Source: Candidatus Woesearchaeota archaeon
GTDB lineage: Archaea > Nanobdellota > Nanobdellia > Woesearchaeales > B29-G15
DNA length: 64,000 nucleotides
Assembly: GCA_017610005.1 (NCBI GenBank)
Contig: JAFCCU010000006.1
Location: 1-64,000 of the forward strand
Direction: 5' to 3'
Part shown: piece after piece, positions 28,075 to 36,711 of the stretch
Layout: each line of letters begins with the position of its first letter
Position numbering within the stretch: position 1 is the stretch's first letter
Notes under the pieces: generated by a model
What the model saw: the letters and a program-made list of their open reading frames with translations, nothing else
Database searches by the model: none
What the model was told of the DNA's origin: nothing
Position numbers and translations under genes: made by a program

Positions 28075-28148
28075 TACTCTAATTTTGCGCTTTTCCTATT
28101 TAAACTTTGTCAAAAGGTTTTTAATAGGCAATCAATCTAATAATTAAT

Positions 28149-29489
28149 ATGATAGAAATATACGCAATTGGCGGTTATAATGAAATTGGCAAAAATATGA
28201 CTGTTGTAAGGATAGATGATGAAGCAATTATTTTAGATATGGGCCTTAATATGGAAAGCTATATCTCATTTACAGATAGCAGAGAAGACATATCTGAAGT
28301 TCCAGCAAACGTACTAATTAAGAATAATATTGTACCTGATTTTTCAAAAATTAAGCATTTAAAAGGGATTATAAAAGCAATTATCCCAACTCACGCCCAC
28401 CTAGATCATTTAGGGGCAGTGCCCCACATTGCTAAAAACTTCGATTGCCCAGTAATTGCAACACCATTTACAGTTGAGGTATTAAAAAGTATTCTGGCTG
28501 ATGATAATTTTGATTTTACCAATGAAGTAAAAGTTTTAAATATCAATTCAAAAATCAAGTTAACTAAAGAAATCACTATTGAATTTATCAATGCTACTCA
28601 TTCAACACCCCAAACTGTCATGGTTGCAATCCATACAAAATATGGAGTTATTATGTATGCTAATGACTTTAAATTTGATGAATTCCCCACATTTGGTTTA
28701 AAAACTAATATTGAGAAATTAAGAAAATTTGGCAAAAATCATGATGTTATTGCACTAATTGTTGATTCAACTTATGCCACTGCAGAAAGAAAAACCCCTT
28801 CTGAGTCTGTTGCAAAAGAAATGCTACGAGATGTAATGCTTGGAACCGACACTAAAGGGAGATGTGTTATTGCTACAACATTTTCATCCCACATTGCGCG
28901 TCTTAAATCAATAATCGAATTTGGAAAAGTAATGAACAGAAAAATTGTCCTTTTGGGCAGGTCATTAAATAAATATGTAACAGCTGCTGAAAATATTAAC
29001 CTAGTAAATTTTACTAAAGATGTGGAGATTGTCAAATATGGTAAGCAGATTAAAAGAAAATTAAGAGATATTGAACAAGATGGTAAAGACAAGTATTTAC
29101 TTATTATGACTGGCCACCAAGGAGAACCAGGCTCAACTTTATCAAAAATTGCTACAGGAAAATTTCCTTTCAAACTTGATTCTGAGGATATTATTATTTT
29201 TTCCTGCAGAACAATCCCTTCTCCAGTAAATATTGAAAATAGAGAAATTCTAGAAAATCACTTAAGGGAATATAAATTAAGGATGTTTAAAGATATCCAT
29301 GTATCAGGTCACGCTTCACGAGAAGATTTAAGGGACTTATTTACTCTTGTTGAACCAGTTCATATCATCCCTGCACATGGAAATATTACTATGAGAACAG
29401 CCATGTATAATCTCGCCGATGAATTGGGGTACAATACTAAAGAAAATGTACACCTGCTCTCTGACGGAGACCATATCACTTTGGAATAG
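28149..29489 (+). CDS. rnj: Ribonuclease J (beta-CASP MBL-family RNase)
   Basis: A 446-residue 5'-3' exoribonuclease of the aRNase J group. The MBL motif 2 is PTHAHLDHLGAVPH (about residues 80-93). YANDFKFDE supplies another metal ligand. The beta-CASP part has DSTYATAERKT and ATTFSSHIARL. MTGHQGEPGSTLSKI, VSGHASREDL and IPAHGNITM close the protein. The compact length without the bacterial C-terminal domain fits archaeal RNase J. It probably takes part in mRNA decay and 5'-end trimming. The rightward gene is followed by PCNA after a gap with an imperfect hairpin. Confidence 0.93.
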   Translation: MIEIYAIGGYNEIGKNMTVVRIDDEAIILDMGLNMESYISFTDSREDISEVPANVLIKNNIVPDFSKIKHLKGIIKAIIPTHAHLDHLGAVPHIAKNFDCPVIATPFTVEVLKSILADDNFDFTNEVKVLNINSKIKLTKEITIEFINATHSTPQTVMVAIHTKYGVIMYANDFKFDEFPTFGLKTNIEKLRKFGKNHDVIALIVDSTYATAERKTPSESVAKEMLRDVMLGTDTKGRCVIATTFSSHIARLKSIIEFGKVMNRKIVLLGRSLNKYVTAAENINLVNFTKDVEIVKYGKQIKRKLRDIEQDGKDKYLLIMTGHQGEPGSTLSKIATGKFPFKLDSEDIIIFSCRTIPSPVNIENREILENHLREYKLRMFKDIHVSGHASREDLRDLFTLVEPVHIIPAHGNITMRTAMYNLADELGYNTKENVHLLSDGDHITLE

Positions 29490-29490
29490 T

Positions 29491-29528
29491 GTCAAAAACC
29501 ACTTATGGCCATTGGCATGGTTTCTGAC
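29491..29528. other. Imperfect hairpin after RNase J gene
   Basis: gtcaaaaacca at 29491-29501 and tggtttctgac at 29518-29528 pair with one mismatch around a 16-base loop, two bases after the rnj stop. It is a possible mRNA 3' structure or terminator. Confidence 0.3.
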
Positions 29529-29664
29529 GCTCGGAATTACAATGATTTTCAATCACTACTCATTCCAAAATTTAAAAAAAGGTGGAATTCCGTTGTTTTA
29601 ACTACAATAAAGTTTAAATACCATATTGATTTACTTAGTCTTATACGCTTGGGGGGAAATAATT

Positions 29665-30414
29665 ATGAAACTCACTGTTGCTGAACCTGCATTGTTAAAG
29701 GATAGTATATCCATCATCTCTGATTTAGTTAATGAAGGGCAATTTGAAATAAATAAAGAAGGAATAAGCCTAATTGCCATGGATCCAGCCAATGTTGGAA
29801 TGGTTTTATTTAAATTGCTTGCATCCTGCTTTGTAGAATACCAAATTGGTGAAACGCCAATTAAACTTGCAATTAATCTAAATAACTTAAAGCAGATTTT
29901 AAGGCGAGCTAAAGCAACAGACATGCTAACTTTAGAACTTATTGAAGATAACAGGTTAAAAATTACTCTAAAAGGGGCATCGATTAGAACTTTTTCATTA
30001 CCAATAATTGATGTTGAAGATTCAGAACAAAAGGCTCCAATGCTGAAGTTTCCTGTAACAATTAAAACAACTGCTGCAAGATTAAGCGATGCAATTGAAG
30101 ATGTAGATATTGTTGCTGATTCAGTTTTATTTGAAGCTGACGAAGAATCATTTAAACTTTCAGCAAAAGGGGACTTGAGTAATGTCAATATTGAACTAAA
30201 ACCAGATGACAATACTGAATTTCATTTAGATGAAAAACAAAAGTATAAGGCAAAATATTCTATTGAGTATCTTAAGAAAATGATTGCAGGTAGCAAACTT
30301 GCTAATGAGGTAACAATCCAGTTTAACACAGATTATCCATTAAAGCTGGAATATAGAACAATTGACAAGCTTATGCTTGCATTTGTACTAGCACCTCGAG
30401 TTGAGAATGAGTAA
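29665..30414 (+). CDS. pcn: DNA polymerase sliding clamp PCNA
   Basis: A 249-residue sliding clamp subunit that encircles DNA and tethers polymerases, ligase and nucleases. Typical PCNA blocks are INKEGISLIAMDPANVGMV near residue 28, LGIxLxxL-like INLNNLKQILRRAK, LKFPVTIKTTAA, the interdomain segment around residues 120-130, and a C-terminal LKLEYRTIDKLMLAFVLAPR. The ATG at 29665 gives the standard N-terminus MKLTVAEP; an upstream in-frame TTG at 29626 would add a non-family extension. A perfect hairpin follows the stop. Confidence 0.96.
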   Translation: MKLTVAEPALLKDSISIISDLVNEGQFEINKEGISLIAMDPANVGMVLFKLLASCFVEYQIGETPIKLAINLNNLKQILRRAKATDMLTLELIEDNRLKITLKGASIRTFSLPIIDVEDSEQKAPMLKFPVTIKTTAARLSDAIEDVDIVADSVLFEADEESFKLSAKGDLSNVNIELKPDDNTEFHLDEKQKYKAKYSIEYLKKMIAGSKLANEVTIQFNTDYPLKLEYRTIDKLMLAFVLAPRVENE

Positions 30415-30446
30415 GGTGACTACAAAAGTAAAGATATGTAGTCACC
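30415..30446. terminator. Perfect 10-bp hairpin between convergent pcn and dxr
   Basis: ggtgactaca at 30415-30424 is the exact reverse complement of tgtagtcacc at 30437-30446, with a 12-base loop. It starts at the base after the pcn stop codon and lies 20 bases from the dxr stop, so it could serve as a two-way transcript end. Confidence 0.55.
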
Positions 30447-30465
30447 CATTATATCAACTGTTCAA

Positions 30466-31614
30466 TTAAAACGGCCCGATTAATCCATACTTTATTGGAT
30501 GTTCAATAATATTCTTAGCAAGAGACTTGTCTGCAAATGACATTGCTACCTTAATGGCCTCTAAATCGGGATCAGCTTGTTGCTGCACTTGTCCCAAGGT
30601 CCTTTCTATTACTATTGGGATATCTGTTAACCTAATCCTTCTTTTTAAAAATGCCTGGACTGCTACCTCATTAGCGCCAACCATATATGCTGGAGCAAGG
30701 CCTCCTTCTCTTCCTATTTGCACGCAAAGTTCATAGCCTGGGAATCTACTTGTGTCTGGGTCTTTTTGCAATTGGGTGCAATCATCTGGATATCTATAAT
30801 TTTCTTCTGTATAAAGACTTTCTCTAGGTGAAAATAGCCCTTGTGCAAGAGGTATTAACATCGATGGAGGAGAAATATAAGGCGTATCTCCTTCACTTGT
30901 TCTTAAAATAGCATGGATCACGCTGTGTCTGTGAATTGCCATCCCTAGTTTATCATATGGCAAACCAAACAAATGGTGGGCTTCAATTATTTCAAATGCC
31001 TTGTTAATAAGGGTTGCAGAATCTATTGTTATCTTGGGCCCCATTTTCCATGTAGGATGTGCTAAGGCTTCTTCTGGAGTAATTTGACTTAAATCAACGC
31101 CTTTCCTATCATAAAAAGGTCCTCCAGAACAGGTAATGATTAATTTTACAATATCTGCAATATTCATATCTTTTATGAGTTCCCGGCCTGCTGCCATTTC
31201 TGAATCAGCTGAGATCAATTTTCCTGGAAGCCCCATTAAAATTTCTCCTGCAGCAACAAGGGGTTCTTTATTTACTATTACTACTTTCTTTTTTGCCATT
31301 AACGAATCATAAGTTGCCTGAAGACCTGCATATCCAGAAAGCGCATTAACAACAATATCAATATTTTTATCTGTTGCAAGTTCACTTAAAGAATTAAGTC
31401 TAACTTCAATACCAAATTCCCTTTGAAGTCTTACCACTTCACTACTTAATCCAACACTTACCTTGTTTACTCCAAACCTCTGAATGATTGTATCTAATTG
31501 AGTGGTATTAACTGCAATAGATTCAAGTGTAAAATCCTGTGGAAATTGTCTTATTAATTCAACAACTTGAGACCCAACAGATCCAAGCCCTAAGAGTGCT
31601 ATTTTTTGTGGCAT
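30466..31614 (-). CDS. dxr: 1-deoxy-D-xylulose-5-phosphate reductoisomerase homologue
   Basis: A 382-residue homologue of the first committed enzyme of the bacterial MEP isoprenoid pathway. The NADPH loop is GLGSVGSQ. Then come NKEPLVAAGE (about residues 112-121), the metal site SADSEMAA (about 134-141; the usual SEH reads SEM), the active-site CSGGPF, HPTWKMGPKITIDSAT and NKAFEIIEAHHLF, then HRHSVIHA, and GGLAPAYMVGANEVAVQAFL. The overall domain order is that of DXR. Archaea normally use mevalonate, and no other MEP gene is in the window, so the role is uncertain. Acquisition from bacteria is likely. Confidence 0.88.
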   Translation of the reverse strand: MPQKIALLGLGSVGSQVVELIRQFPQDFTLESIAVNTTQLDTIIQRFGVNKVSVGLSSEVVRLQREFGIEVRLNSLSELATDKNIDIVVNALSGYAGLQATYDSLMAKKKVVIVNKEPLVAAGEILMGLPGKLISADSEMAAGRELIKDMNIADIVKLIITCSGGPFYDRKGVDLSQITPEEALAHPTWKMGPKITIDSATLINKAFEIIEAHHLFGLPYDKLGMAIHRHSVIHAILRTSEGDTPYISPPSMLIPLAQGLFSPRESLYTEENYRYPDDCTQLQKDPDTSRFPGYELCVQIGREGGLAPAYMVGANEVAVQAFLKRRIRLTDIPIVIERTLGQVQQQADPDLEAIKVAMSFADKSLAKNIIEHPIKYGLIGPF

Positions 31615-31680
31615 AAAATTACGAGTTTTGAGCTGTTTATAAATTTATTATAATTACAATATATATGTTAAAACAGTAAA

Positions 31681-32529
31681 TTACATCTTTAACTTATGAA
31701 TCAAAATACCTGATCCAATGATTAATACTCCTCCCAGAATTTGGAATGCGTTAAGTACTTCAGACAAAAATAATAAACCCAAAACTGTTGTTAAAACAGG
31801 AGTTATCATCCCCATCATTGTAACGTAGCTTGCAGTTGAAATTTTTAATGTTTTTACTACAAATAATTCTTTAACTGCTTCAGTTGCCCCAACTAAAAAG
31901 ATAAGTCCAAGCGGCAGTAATTGGAATGGATTCTCACCAAAGGAATATGCAACAATAATTATTACTGGCAAGGCAATTAAAATTCTAGATAAACCTAAAA
32001 TCTCTGCACCCAAACTCTTTGATACTGGTTTTTGGATTGTTAAAGAAATTGAAAAACATAAAGCTGAAGCAAGGATCAATAAGTCTCCTAATCTTGGTGC
32101 AATTAATTGGCCTCCCGTTGTAATCAAATATGCACCAATAATCAATATTACCAAAAGTCCAACCTTATATCTATTCAAATGTTCTTTTAGAAATATATAA
32201 GCCAAAAGAACTGAGAAAACAGAAGTTGTTTTTATTAAAAAGCCATAATTAATTGAAGTTGAAAGCCTAAGCCCATACACCCCAAATACAAATGCTCCAG
32301 CAATTAACACTCCTACATATACTAGCTGATAAAATTTACTAATAGTTAACCCCTTTAATGGTCTTTTTCTTGTAGCGGTCCAGAAAGAAAGTAGGATAAC
32401 TCCAATAAGCACAGTTTGGGCTGAAACAACTATCGGGCTTGCGCCAGTATTTAAAATTAATTTCATAAAGAAGATATTAAATGCCCAACCTATACAAAAC
32501 ACCAATACAAAGAGCAATTTCTTCTTCAT
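31681..32529 (-). CDS. EamA-family (DMT superfamily) transporter
   Basis: A 282-residue, ten-helix membrane protein made of two repeated five-helix EamA halves (blocks such as SVLLAYIFLKEHLNRYKVG at the end of the first half, and VLTTVLGLLFLSEVLNAFQ in the second). The family exports or imports small metabolites; the substrate is unknown. The ATG at 32529 (MKKKLLFV) is preferred because the upstream residues to 32583 are polar and overlap the symporter gene. It follows the symporter in the same direction and may be co-transcribed. Confidence 0.8.
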   Translation of the reverse strand: MKKKLLFVLVFCIGWAFNIFFMKLILNTGASPIVVSAQTVLIGVILLSFWTATRKRPLKGLTISKFYQLVYVGVLIAGAFVFGVYGLRLSTSINYGFLIKTTSVFSVLLAYIFLKEHLNRYKVGLLVILIIGAYLITTGGQLIAPRLGDLLILASALCFSISLTIQKPVSKSLGAEILGLSRILIALPVIIIVAYSFGENPFQLLPLGLIFLVGATEAVKELFVVKTLKISTASYVTMMGMITPVLTTVLGLLFLSEVLNAFQILGGVLIIGSGILIHKLKM

Positions 32530-32560
32530 CCTCAACTTAACTAACACCACCTTTTTAAAG

Positions 32561-33877
32561 CTATGTTGGTGGAAGGGCAACAACTTGGCAAATAATTAAT
32601 CCAAGTGTACCAACGCCAAGAGGCACAATTGCAAGCATTGGTTCAAATCCAACTATAAAAATTCCAATAACTGACGCAATTACTGCAATTATAATGCTTA
32701 AAGAAACGGCGAGTGGTTTAAGTTTAAAGAAAAACGAAGCAATTGTTGCAGGGAATAATGAAAATAGGATTGATCCAATTACAACCATAACATTAATGAT
32801 ATTTGAAAATATTACAGCTATTCCCATTGCAATTACCCCAATTAATAACGCCATAAATTTTGTATGTTTAACAAGTCCCCTTTTTAAGAAATTATTTGAA
32901 AAACTTACTGCTAACATGAAAAGATAAGTATCAATTGTTGACATTATTGCTGCAAATAATATAACTAAACCAAGCCCAAAAATCCCAGGGGGTAAAAGCT
33001 GAGTGAATCCAACTGCAATTGCGCTCTGAGGTGAGACATTAGGAAAACTTGCCTTTACTGCTAGACCAATTAAGGTCATTAATAATCCTAAGAAGAATAT
33101 AACAACTGATGAGATGAGTAATGATTTTTTTACTGTTTTAACGCTACTTCCTGCGTAAATTCTCTGCCAAAGTTCGGCTCCAAGCATCGTTGTGATTATC
33201 CCGTATACAAAAAATGGAATTGTAGATAACGCCTCCTTAAACGGGTTAAAGCTGGTTTTTGCAAAAAAATCTCCTCCACGAATAAATGAAAATGCAACAA
33301 CAACAAGCAGGGTCAAAATAATAACATATTGGAATAAGTCAGTTTTAACAACTGCCCTAAACCCCCCCATAAACACATAAAAAATTACAATTGTACCCAT
33401 AATTAATATTGCTAAAGGATAAGACCATCCGGTTATAACTGATAAAATTGTTCCACCCGCAATAAATTGAACAATTAAATAGCCCAAATATAATACAAAC
33501 ACAACTGCCCCTACAATTTTACCCGTAGCTACCCCATATTTCTTCTTAAAATAATCTGAAAAAGTGTAAAACTTTCCCTTATCGGCCATTTGTTTTATTC
33601 TCTTTGATAAAAAATAAATTAAAATAAAACCAACTGTTACTCCAAAATATCCCCAAAAAGCAGCCGCCCCAAATTGGAAAACAAGAGCAGTAAAGGTAAC
33701 TAAAGAATTTCCTCCAAAAAAAGAAGCAATAATTGTTGCAGTTAATGCAAAAACTCCTAATTTTCTATTGGCAATTAAAAAACCTTCTTTATTTTCTTTT
33801 CTCCTTGCATAAAGACCAATTGAAATTACAAAGATAAAATACAAAATAACAAATGCAAGATCAAGACTTGATACCAT
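32561..33877 (-). CDS. Sodium:solute symporter family protein
   Basis: A 438-residue SSS-family (SLC5) membrane protein with about 12-13 helices. The N-terminal RRKENKEGFLIANRKLG and the following SFFGGNSLVTF match the first helices of sodium/solute symporters. VFMGGFRAVVKTDLFQY in the middle is a family signature near the sodium site. AIMSTIDTYLFMLA near residue 313 is the other. Substrate (sugar, amino acid, proline-like) is not decidable. It overlaps the upstream small membrane protein by 17 bases. Confidence 0.88.
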   Translation of the reverse strand: MVSSLDLAFVILYFIFVISIGLYARRKENKEGFLIANRKLGVFALTATIIASFFGGNSLVTFTALVFQFGAAAFWGYFGVTVGFILIYFLSKRIKQMADKGKFYTFSDYFKKKYGVATGKIVGAVVFVLYLGYLIVQFIAGGTILSVITGWSYPLAILIMGTIVIFYVFMGGFRAVVKTDLFQYVIILTLLVVVAFSFIRGGDFFAKTSFNPFKEALSTIPFFVYGIITTMLGAELWQRIYAGSSVKTVKKSLLISSVVIFFLGLLMTLIGLAVKASFPNVSPQSAIAVGFTQLLPPGIFGLGLVILFAAIMSTIDTYLFMLAVSFSNNFLKRGLVKHTKFMALLIGVIAMGIAVIFSNIINVMVVIGSILFSLFPATIASFFFKLKPLAVSLSIIIAVIASVIGIFIVGFEPMLAIVPLGVGTLGLIICQVVALPPT

Positions 33878-34256
33878 TTTTTACATATTTTGCCATAATT
33901 AATATTGCAAAGAAAATTGTAATCCCCACCTTGGGAAATCTTAACTGTTTGTAAATAACTAACTCAATAAGAATTGATAATAAAAACCATATAACAAATA
34001 TCCCAGACAAAAACTCAAGTCTTTTACTAAAATTCTTTTTCATATTAAATTTTAGTGCAAAGTAAAATAATAAAGTTTGAATAATAGACATCACGATAAA
34101 TATACAAATGTAAACTATTCCCATATAGCCAGTTCCAATCATATAAACCCCTACAAAAAAATCAATTGCATAAGCAATTGATAAGGTAAGAAGCGTAGCA
34201 ATAACAAAAGTACCAATACCCCACATTAGAATTTTCTTATAATCCTCCTTCTCCAT
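33861..34256 (-). CDS. Four-helix membrane protein, unknown
   Basis: A 131-residue hydrophobic protein with four predicted transmembrane segments (about residues 10-32, 36-62, 80-100 and 104-124). No family is recognised. It overlaps the start of the sodium symporter gene by 17 bases, so the two may be co-translated and the small protein could be an accessory to transport. It is divergent from the inositol phosphatase family gene. Confidence 0.7.
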   Translation of the reverse strand: MEKEDYKKILMWGIGTFVIATLLTLSIAYAIDFFVGVYMIGTGYMGIVYICIFIVMSIIQTLLFYFALKFNMKKNFSKRLEFLSGIFVIWFLLSILIELVIYKQLRFPKVGITIFFAILIMAKYVKNGIKS

Positions 34257-34316
34257 TAAGCTTATTAAACAGTCATAATATATAAATTTTTATAGTAGTT
34301 ATTGATAATTTTTTAA

Positions 34317-35072
34317 ATGGAACACATAACTATAATAGAAAAAGCAGCAAGGGCTGCTGGAAAAATCATCAATGAGAACTTTGGACAAGTAGAGTTCTCT
34401 TCAAAAGAAGACTATTCACATGTTAGTTTTGTTGATAAAGAGTGTGAAAGAATAATCAAACAAATGCTACTAGAAGAATTTCCAGATTATGGTTTTATTG
34501 GAGAAGAATTTGGAGAAGAAAATAAGGATAGCGAATACAAATGGGTTGTTGATCCACTTGATGGAACTACTAATTATAAATGCCATGTCCCATTTTTTAA
34601 TACTTCAATTGCTTTAACAAAAAATGGACAACCAATTGCAGGGGCGGTTTATAGCTCATTTCTAGATGAGATGTTTTCTGCAATTATTGGTAAAGGTGCT
34701 ACATTAAATGGGGAAAAGATTCATGTAAGCAGTACCTCTGAATTTAAAAAAACAATTCTTGGAGTCTGCCATAGTGGAAATGAAAAAGATGCAGAAGTTT
34801 ACTTGGAAACCTACCCTAAATTAAAAAGAAAAACAAGTCACGCACGGCAATTTGGGGCATCAGCACTAGAATTAGCGTATGTTGCAGCAGGAAGAATTGA
34901 TGGATTTATGATGATTGCAATAAATGCATGGGATGTTGCAGCGGGGAAATTAATTGTTGAAGAAGCCGGAGGCAAGGTAACTAACAAAAATGGAGAAGCA
35001 TTTACTTTAGATTCTTATGAGCTCGTCGCTACAAACGGAATTGTGCACGAGGAACTATTAAGCTATTTATAG
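34317..35072 (+). CDS. suhB: Inositol monophosphatase-family phosphatase
   Basis: A 251-residue lithium-sensitive type phosphatase. GFIGEEFGEE (about residues 60-69) and WVVDPLDGTTNY (about 76-87) form the metal site. INAWDVAAGKLIVEEAGG (about 202-219) closes it. In archaea members hydrolyse myo-inositol-1-phosphate, fructose-1,6-bisphosphate or NADP; the exact activity is unknown here. TATA-like tataaattt about 30 bases before the ATG fits a leaderless mRNA. The gene ends 48 bases before the small EF-Tu-domain-2-like gene. Confidence 0.9.
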   Translation: MEHITIIEKAARAAGKIINENFGQVEFSSKEDYSHVSFVDKECERIIKQMLLEEFPDYGFIGEEFGEENKDSEYKWVVDPLDGTTNYKCHVPFFNTSIALTKNGQPIAGAVYSSFLDEMFSAIIGKGATLNGEKIHVSSTSEFKKTILGVCHSGNEKDAEVYLETYPKLKRKTSHARQFGASALELAYVAAGRIDGFMMIAINAWDVAAGKLIVEEAGGKVTNKNGEAFTLDSYELVATNGIVHEELLSYL

Positions 35073-35120
35073 GAATAACTTTATTAACCTCCTTTACCTA
35101 TTGCAATTTTGGTGGTTTAA

Positions 35121-35360
35121 ATAGAAGTCGGTGTAATTAAGCACTACTTCACAAATATCGGAGTTGCCATTGTGGAGCTTTGTGCGCCAATTAAGGCTGG
35201 AGATACAATTCGAATAAAGGGAACTACATCTGATTTTACACAAGTTGTTAAGAGTATGCAAGTTAAACACACCGTAGTTAAAGAAGCAACTTCTGGGGAC
35301 TCAATTGGCCTAAAGGTAAAAGATCATGCCAGAGAAGGGGACAAGGTGTTTTTAGAATGA
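35121..35360 (+). CDS. EF-Tu domain-2-like small beta-barrel protein, start codon unclear
   Basis: A short protein matching the family of stand-alone translation-factor-like barrels found in archaea. The conserved frame reads VGVIKHYFTNIGVAIVELC, then GDTIRIKGTTSDFTQ and GDSIGLKVKDHAREGDKV. The typical N-terminus lies upstream of the first conventional start (GTG at 35172), which would delete 17 residues of the barrel. In that frame a stop (TAA) occurs at 35118, immediately followed by ATA GAA GTC. GGTGG at 35111-35115 is a well-placed Shine-Dalgarno for the ATA at 35121. Either ATA is used, or ATG has mutated to ATA. The end overlaps the next gene as ATGA. Confidence 0.65.
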   Translation: MEVGVIKHYFTNIGVAIVELCAPIKAGDTIRIKGTTSDFTQVVKSMQVKHTVVKEATSGDSIGLKVKDHAREGDKVFLE

Positions 35361-35617
35361 AAGAGACCTGCCCTTGTTGTGGCCATCAAGTTTTAGAAAA
35401 GATGGGGGAATATGAAATTTGTCCAATTTGTTATTGGGAAGATGACTATTTCCAAGCAGTTGATCCAGATTCTGAAGGCGCAAATACATTAACTCTGCGA
35501 GAAGCCCAATTGCATTTTAGAGAGTTCGGGGCGTGTGATAGAGAATCAATAAAACATGTAAGGGACCCATTGAAACATGAAAAGAGGGATTCTTCTTGGA
35601 AATCCCTCCATGATTAA
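35357..35617 (+). CDS. CPCC-family Cys-rich small protein
   Basis: An 86-residue protein with an N-terminal zinc-ribbon-like pair CPCCG (residues 5-9) and CPICYWEDD (about 22-30), followed by GANTLTLREAQ and a conserved FGACD. This matches a small CPCC protein family common in bacteria and of unknown function. The start overlaps the preceding barrel gene by 4 bases (ATGA), so the two are coupled. A bacterial origin is possible. Confidence 0.75.
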   Translation: MKETCPCCGHQVLEKMGEYEICPICYWEDDYFQAVDPDSEGANTLTLREAQLHFREFGACDRESIKHVRDPLKHEKRDSSWKSLHD

Positions 35618-35673
35618 TATTTTAAATATAAACTAACGATTATTATATAAGTTGAATCATTCTATTGGTATAT

Positions 35674-35925
35674 ATGAAATCAATAATACTATTAATTGTA
35701 GCATTAGTGGTGCTTACTGCTTGTGGAAAAGTTGTTGAGGTAGCTCAAACATGCGAATCTCTCGGCGGAACTTGGATTGAAGCTGCCCAAGAATGCGAGG
35801 ATATTTCCCAAGAAGATTGTGAAACACTAGGTGGAAACTTCAACGAATGCGCATCTCCTTGTAGAAATGATCCTAATGCCGGTGCCTGCATAATGCAATG
35901 TGTGCTTGTATGTGAGATGGCTTAA
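35674..35925 (+). CDS. Small Cys-rich lipoprotein
   Basis: An 83-residue exported protein. The N-terminal hydrophobic run ends in a lipobox LTAC (Cys about residue 18), so a lipid anchor is likely. The mature part holds about nine Cys in motifs such as TCESLGGTW, DCETLGGNF and CASPCRND, suggesting disulfide-bonded loops. The ATG at 35674 places the signal peptide correctly; the TTG at 35665 is less likely. Function unknown. A second lipoprotein of this style lies at 40206-40475 on the other strand. Confidence 0.7.
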   Translation: MKSIILLIVALVVLTACGKVVEVAQTCESLGGTWIEAAQECEDISQEDCETLGGNFNECASPCRNDPNAGACIMQCVLVCEMA

Positions 35926-36157
35926 TTACCCAAAAATATCCATAATTTAAAAGGGGTTTTTTCCGTTTTATGGGCAGAAACTACCTCTCCAATTATTATT
36001 TGATGATCGCAGTATGTTCAGGAACATATTTGCATTCAAGATTAAGTAACATCTGCCAACAATACTTGAGTCTTTAGATGAACTCTTTGAAAGCCCCAGG
36101 GGGGCATCTCATCGCTCTTTTCTTGATATTTTCAGATCAATAGAAGGAGAAAAAGCC

Positions 36158-36586
36158 ATGAGGATTTTCCAACACTATAAAGCCGGCGTTGTTGTTGATA
36201 TTTATCATCCTGTTCCCAATCAATCTATTGGTTTTATTTGCCTATCTGATCTAGCATCTCGCTTACCAGAAGATACAGTTAAAAGGCTTGTACCAGAATT
36301 TGAAGACTACATGAACCAATTTGGTTTTGCTCGGTTTAGTGTAATAGATCTAAACGAAATTGGCAAATTACGAACCCTTTCAGAAATTGCAATTCACGAA
36401 AATTATGGTAATACAATTGTTGTTGCCTCTCCAGGGATAATAAGGGATGGTTCAGGGTTAGTGGACGAAGGAACGTTAGATGTTTATGTTGGTTACTCAA
36501 TAACCTTTAAACATATTGGAGGAAAACCCTTAGCTAATCATTTAGACCATACAGAATTCTTTGAAGTACAAAAGAGAGCTATTTAA
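36158..36586 (+). CDS. Hypothetical protein, possibly a truncated longer gene
   Basis: A 142-residue soluble protein without recognised motifs. GGAG lies about 11 bases before the ATG (agaaggagaaaaagcc). The same frame is open upstream and looks like coding sequence (LESLDELFESPRG, then SFLDIFRSIEGEKAM) back to a TAA at about 36048, beyond which MFRNIFAFKIK continues in frame. A longer ancestral gene interrupted by a nonsense change is possible; see finding. No function is proposed. Confidence 0.6.
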   Translation: MRIFQHYKAGVVVDIYHPVPNQSIGFICLSDLASRLPEDTVKRLVPEFEDYMNQFGFARFSVIDLNEIGKLRTLSEIAIHENYGNTIVVASPGIIRDGSGLVDEGTLDVYVGYSITFKHIGGKPLANHLDHTEFFEVQKRAI

Positions 36587-36711
36587 TCCTGATAGAATCT
36601 GAAGGATTATTGTAACTTATCCAAATAAACACACTCAACTAGCTTTTTAAGCAATCACACAAATTATACCAATTGGAAAAATATAAATAATCATTAATTT
36701 ACTTCCCTTTT

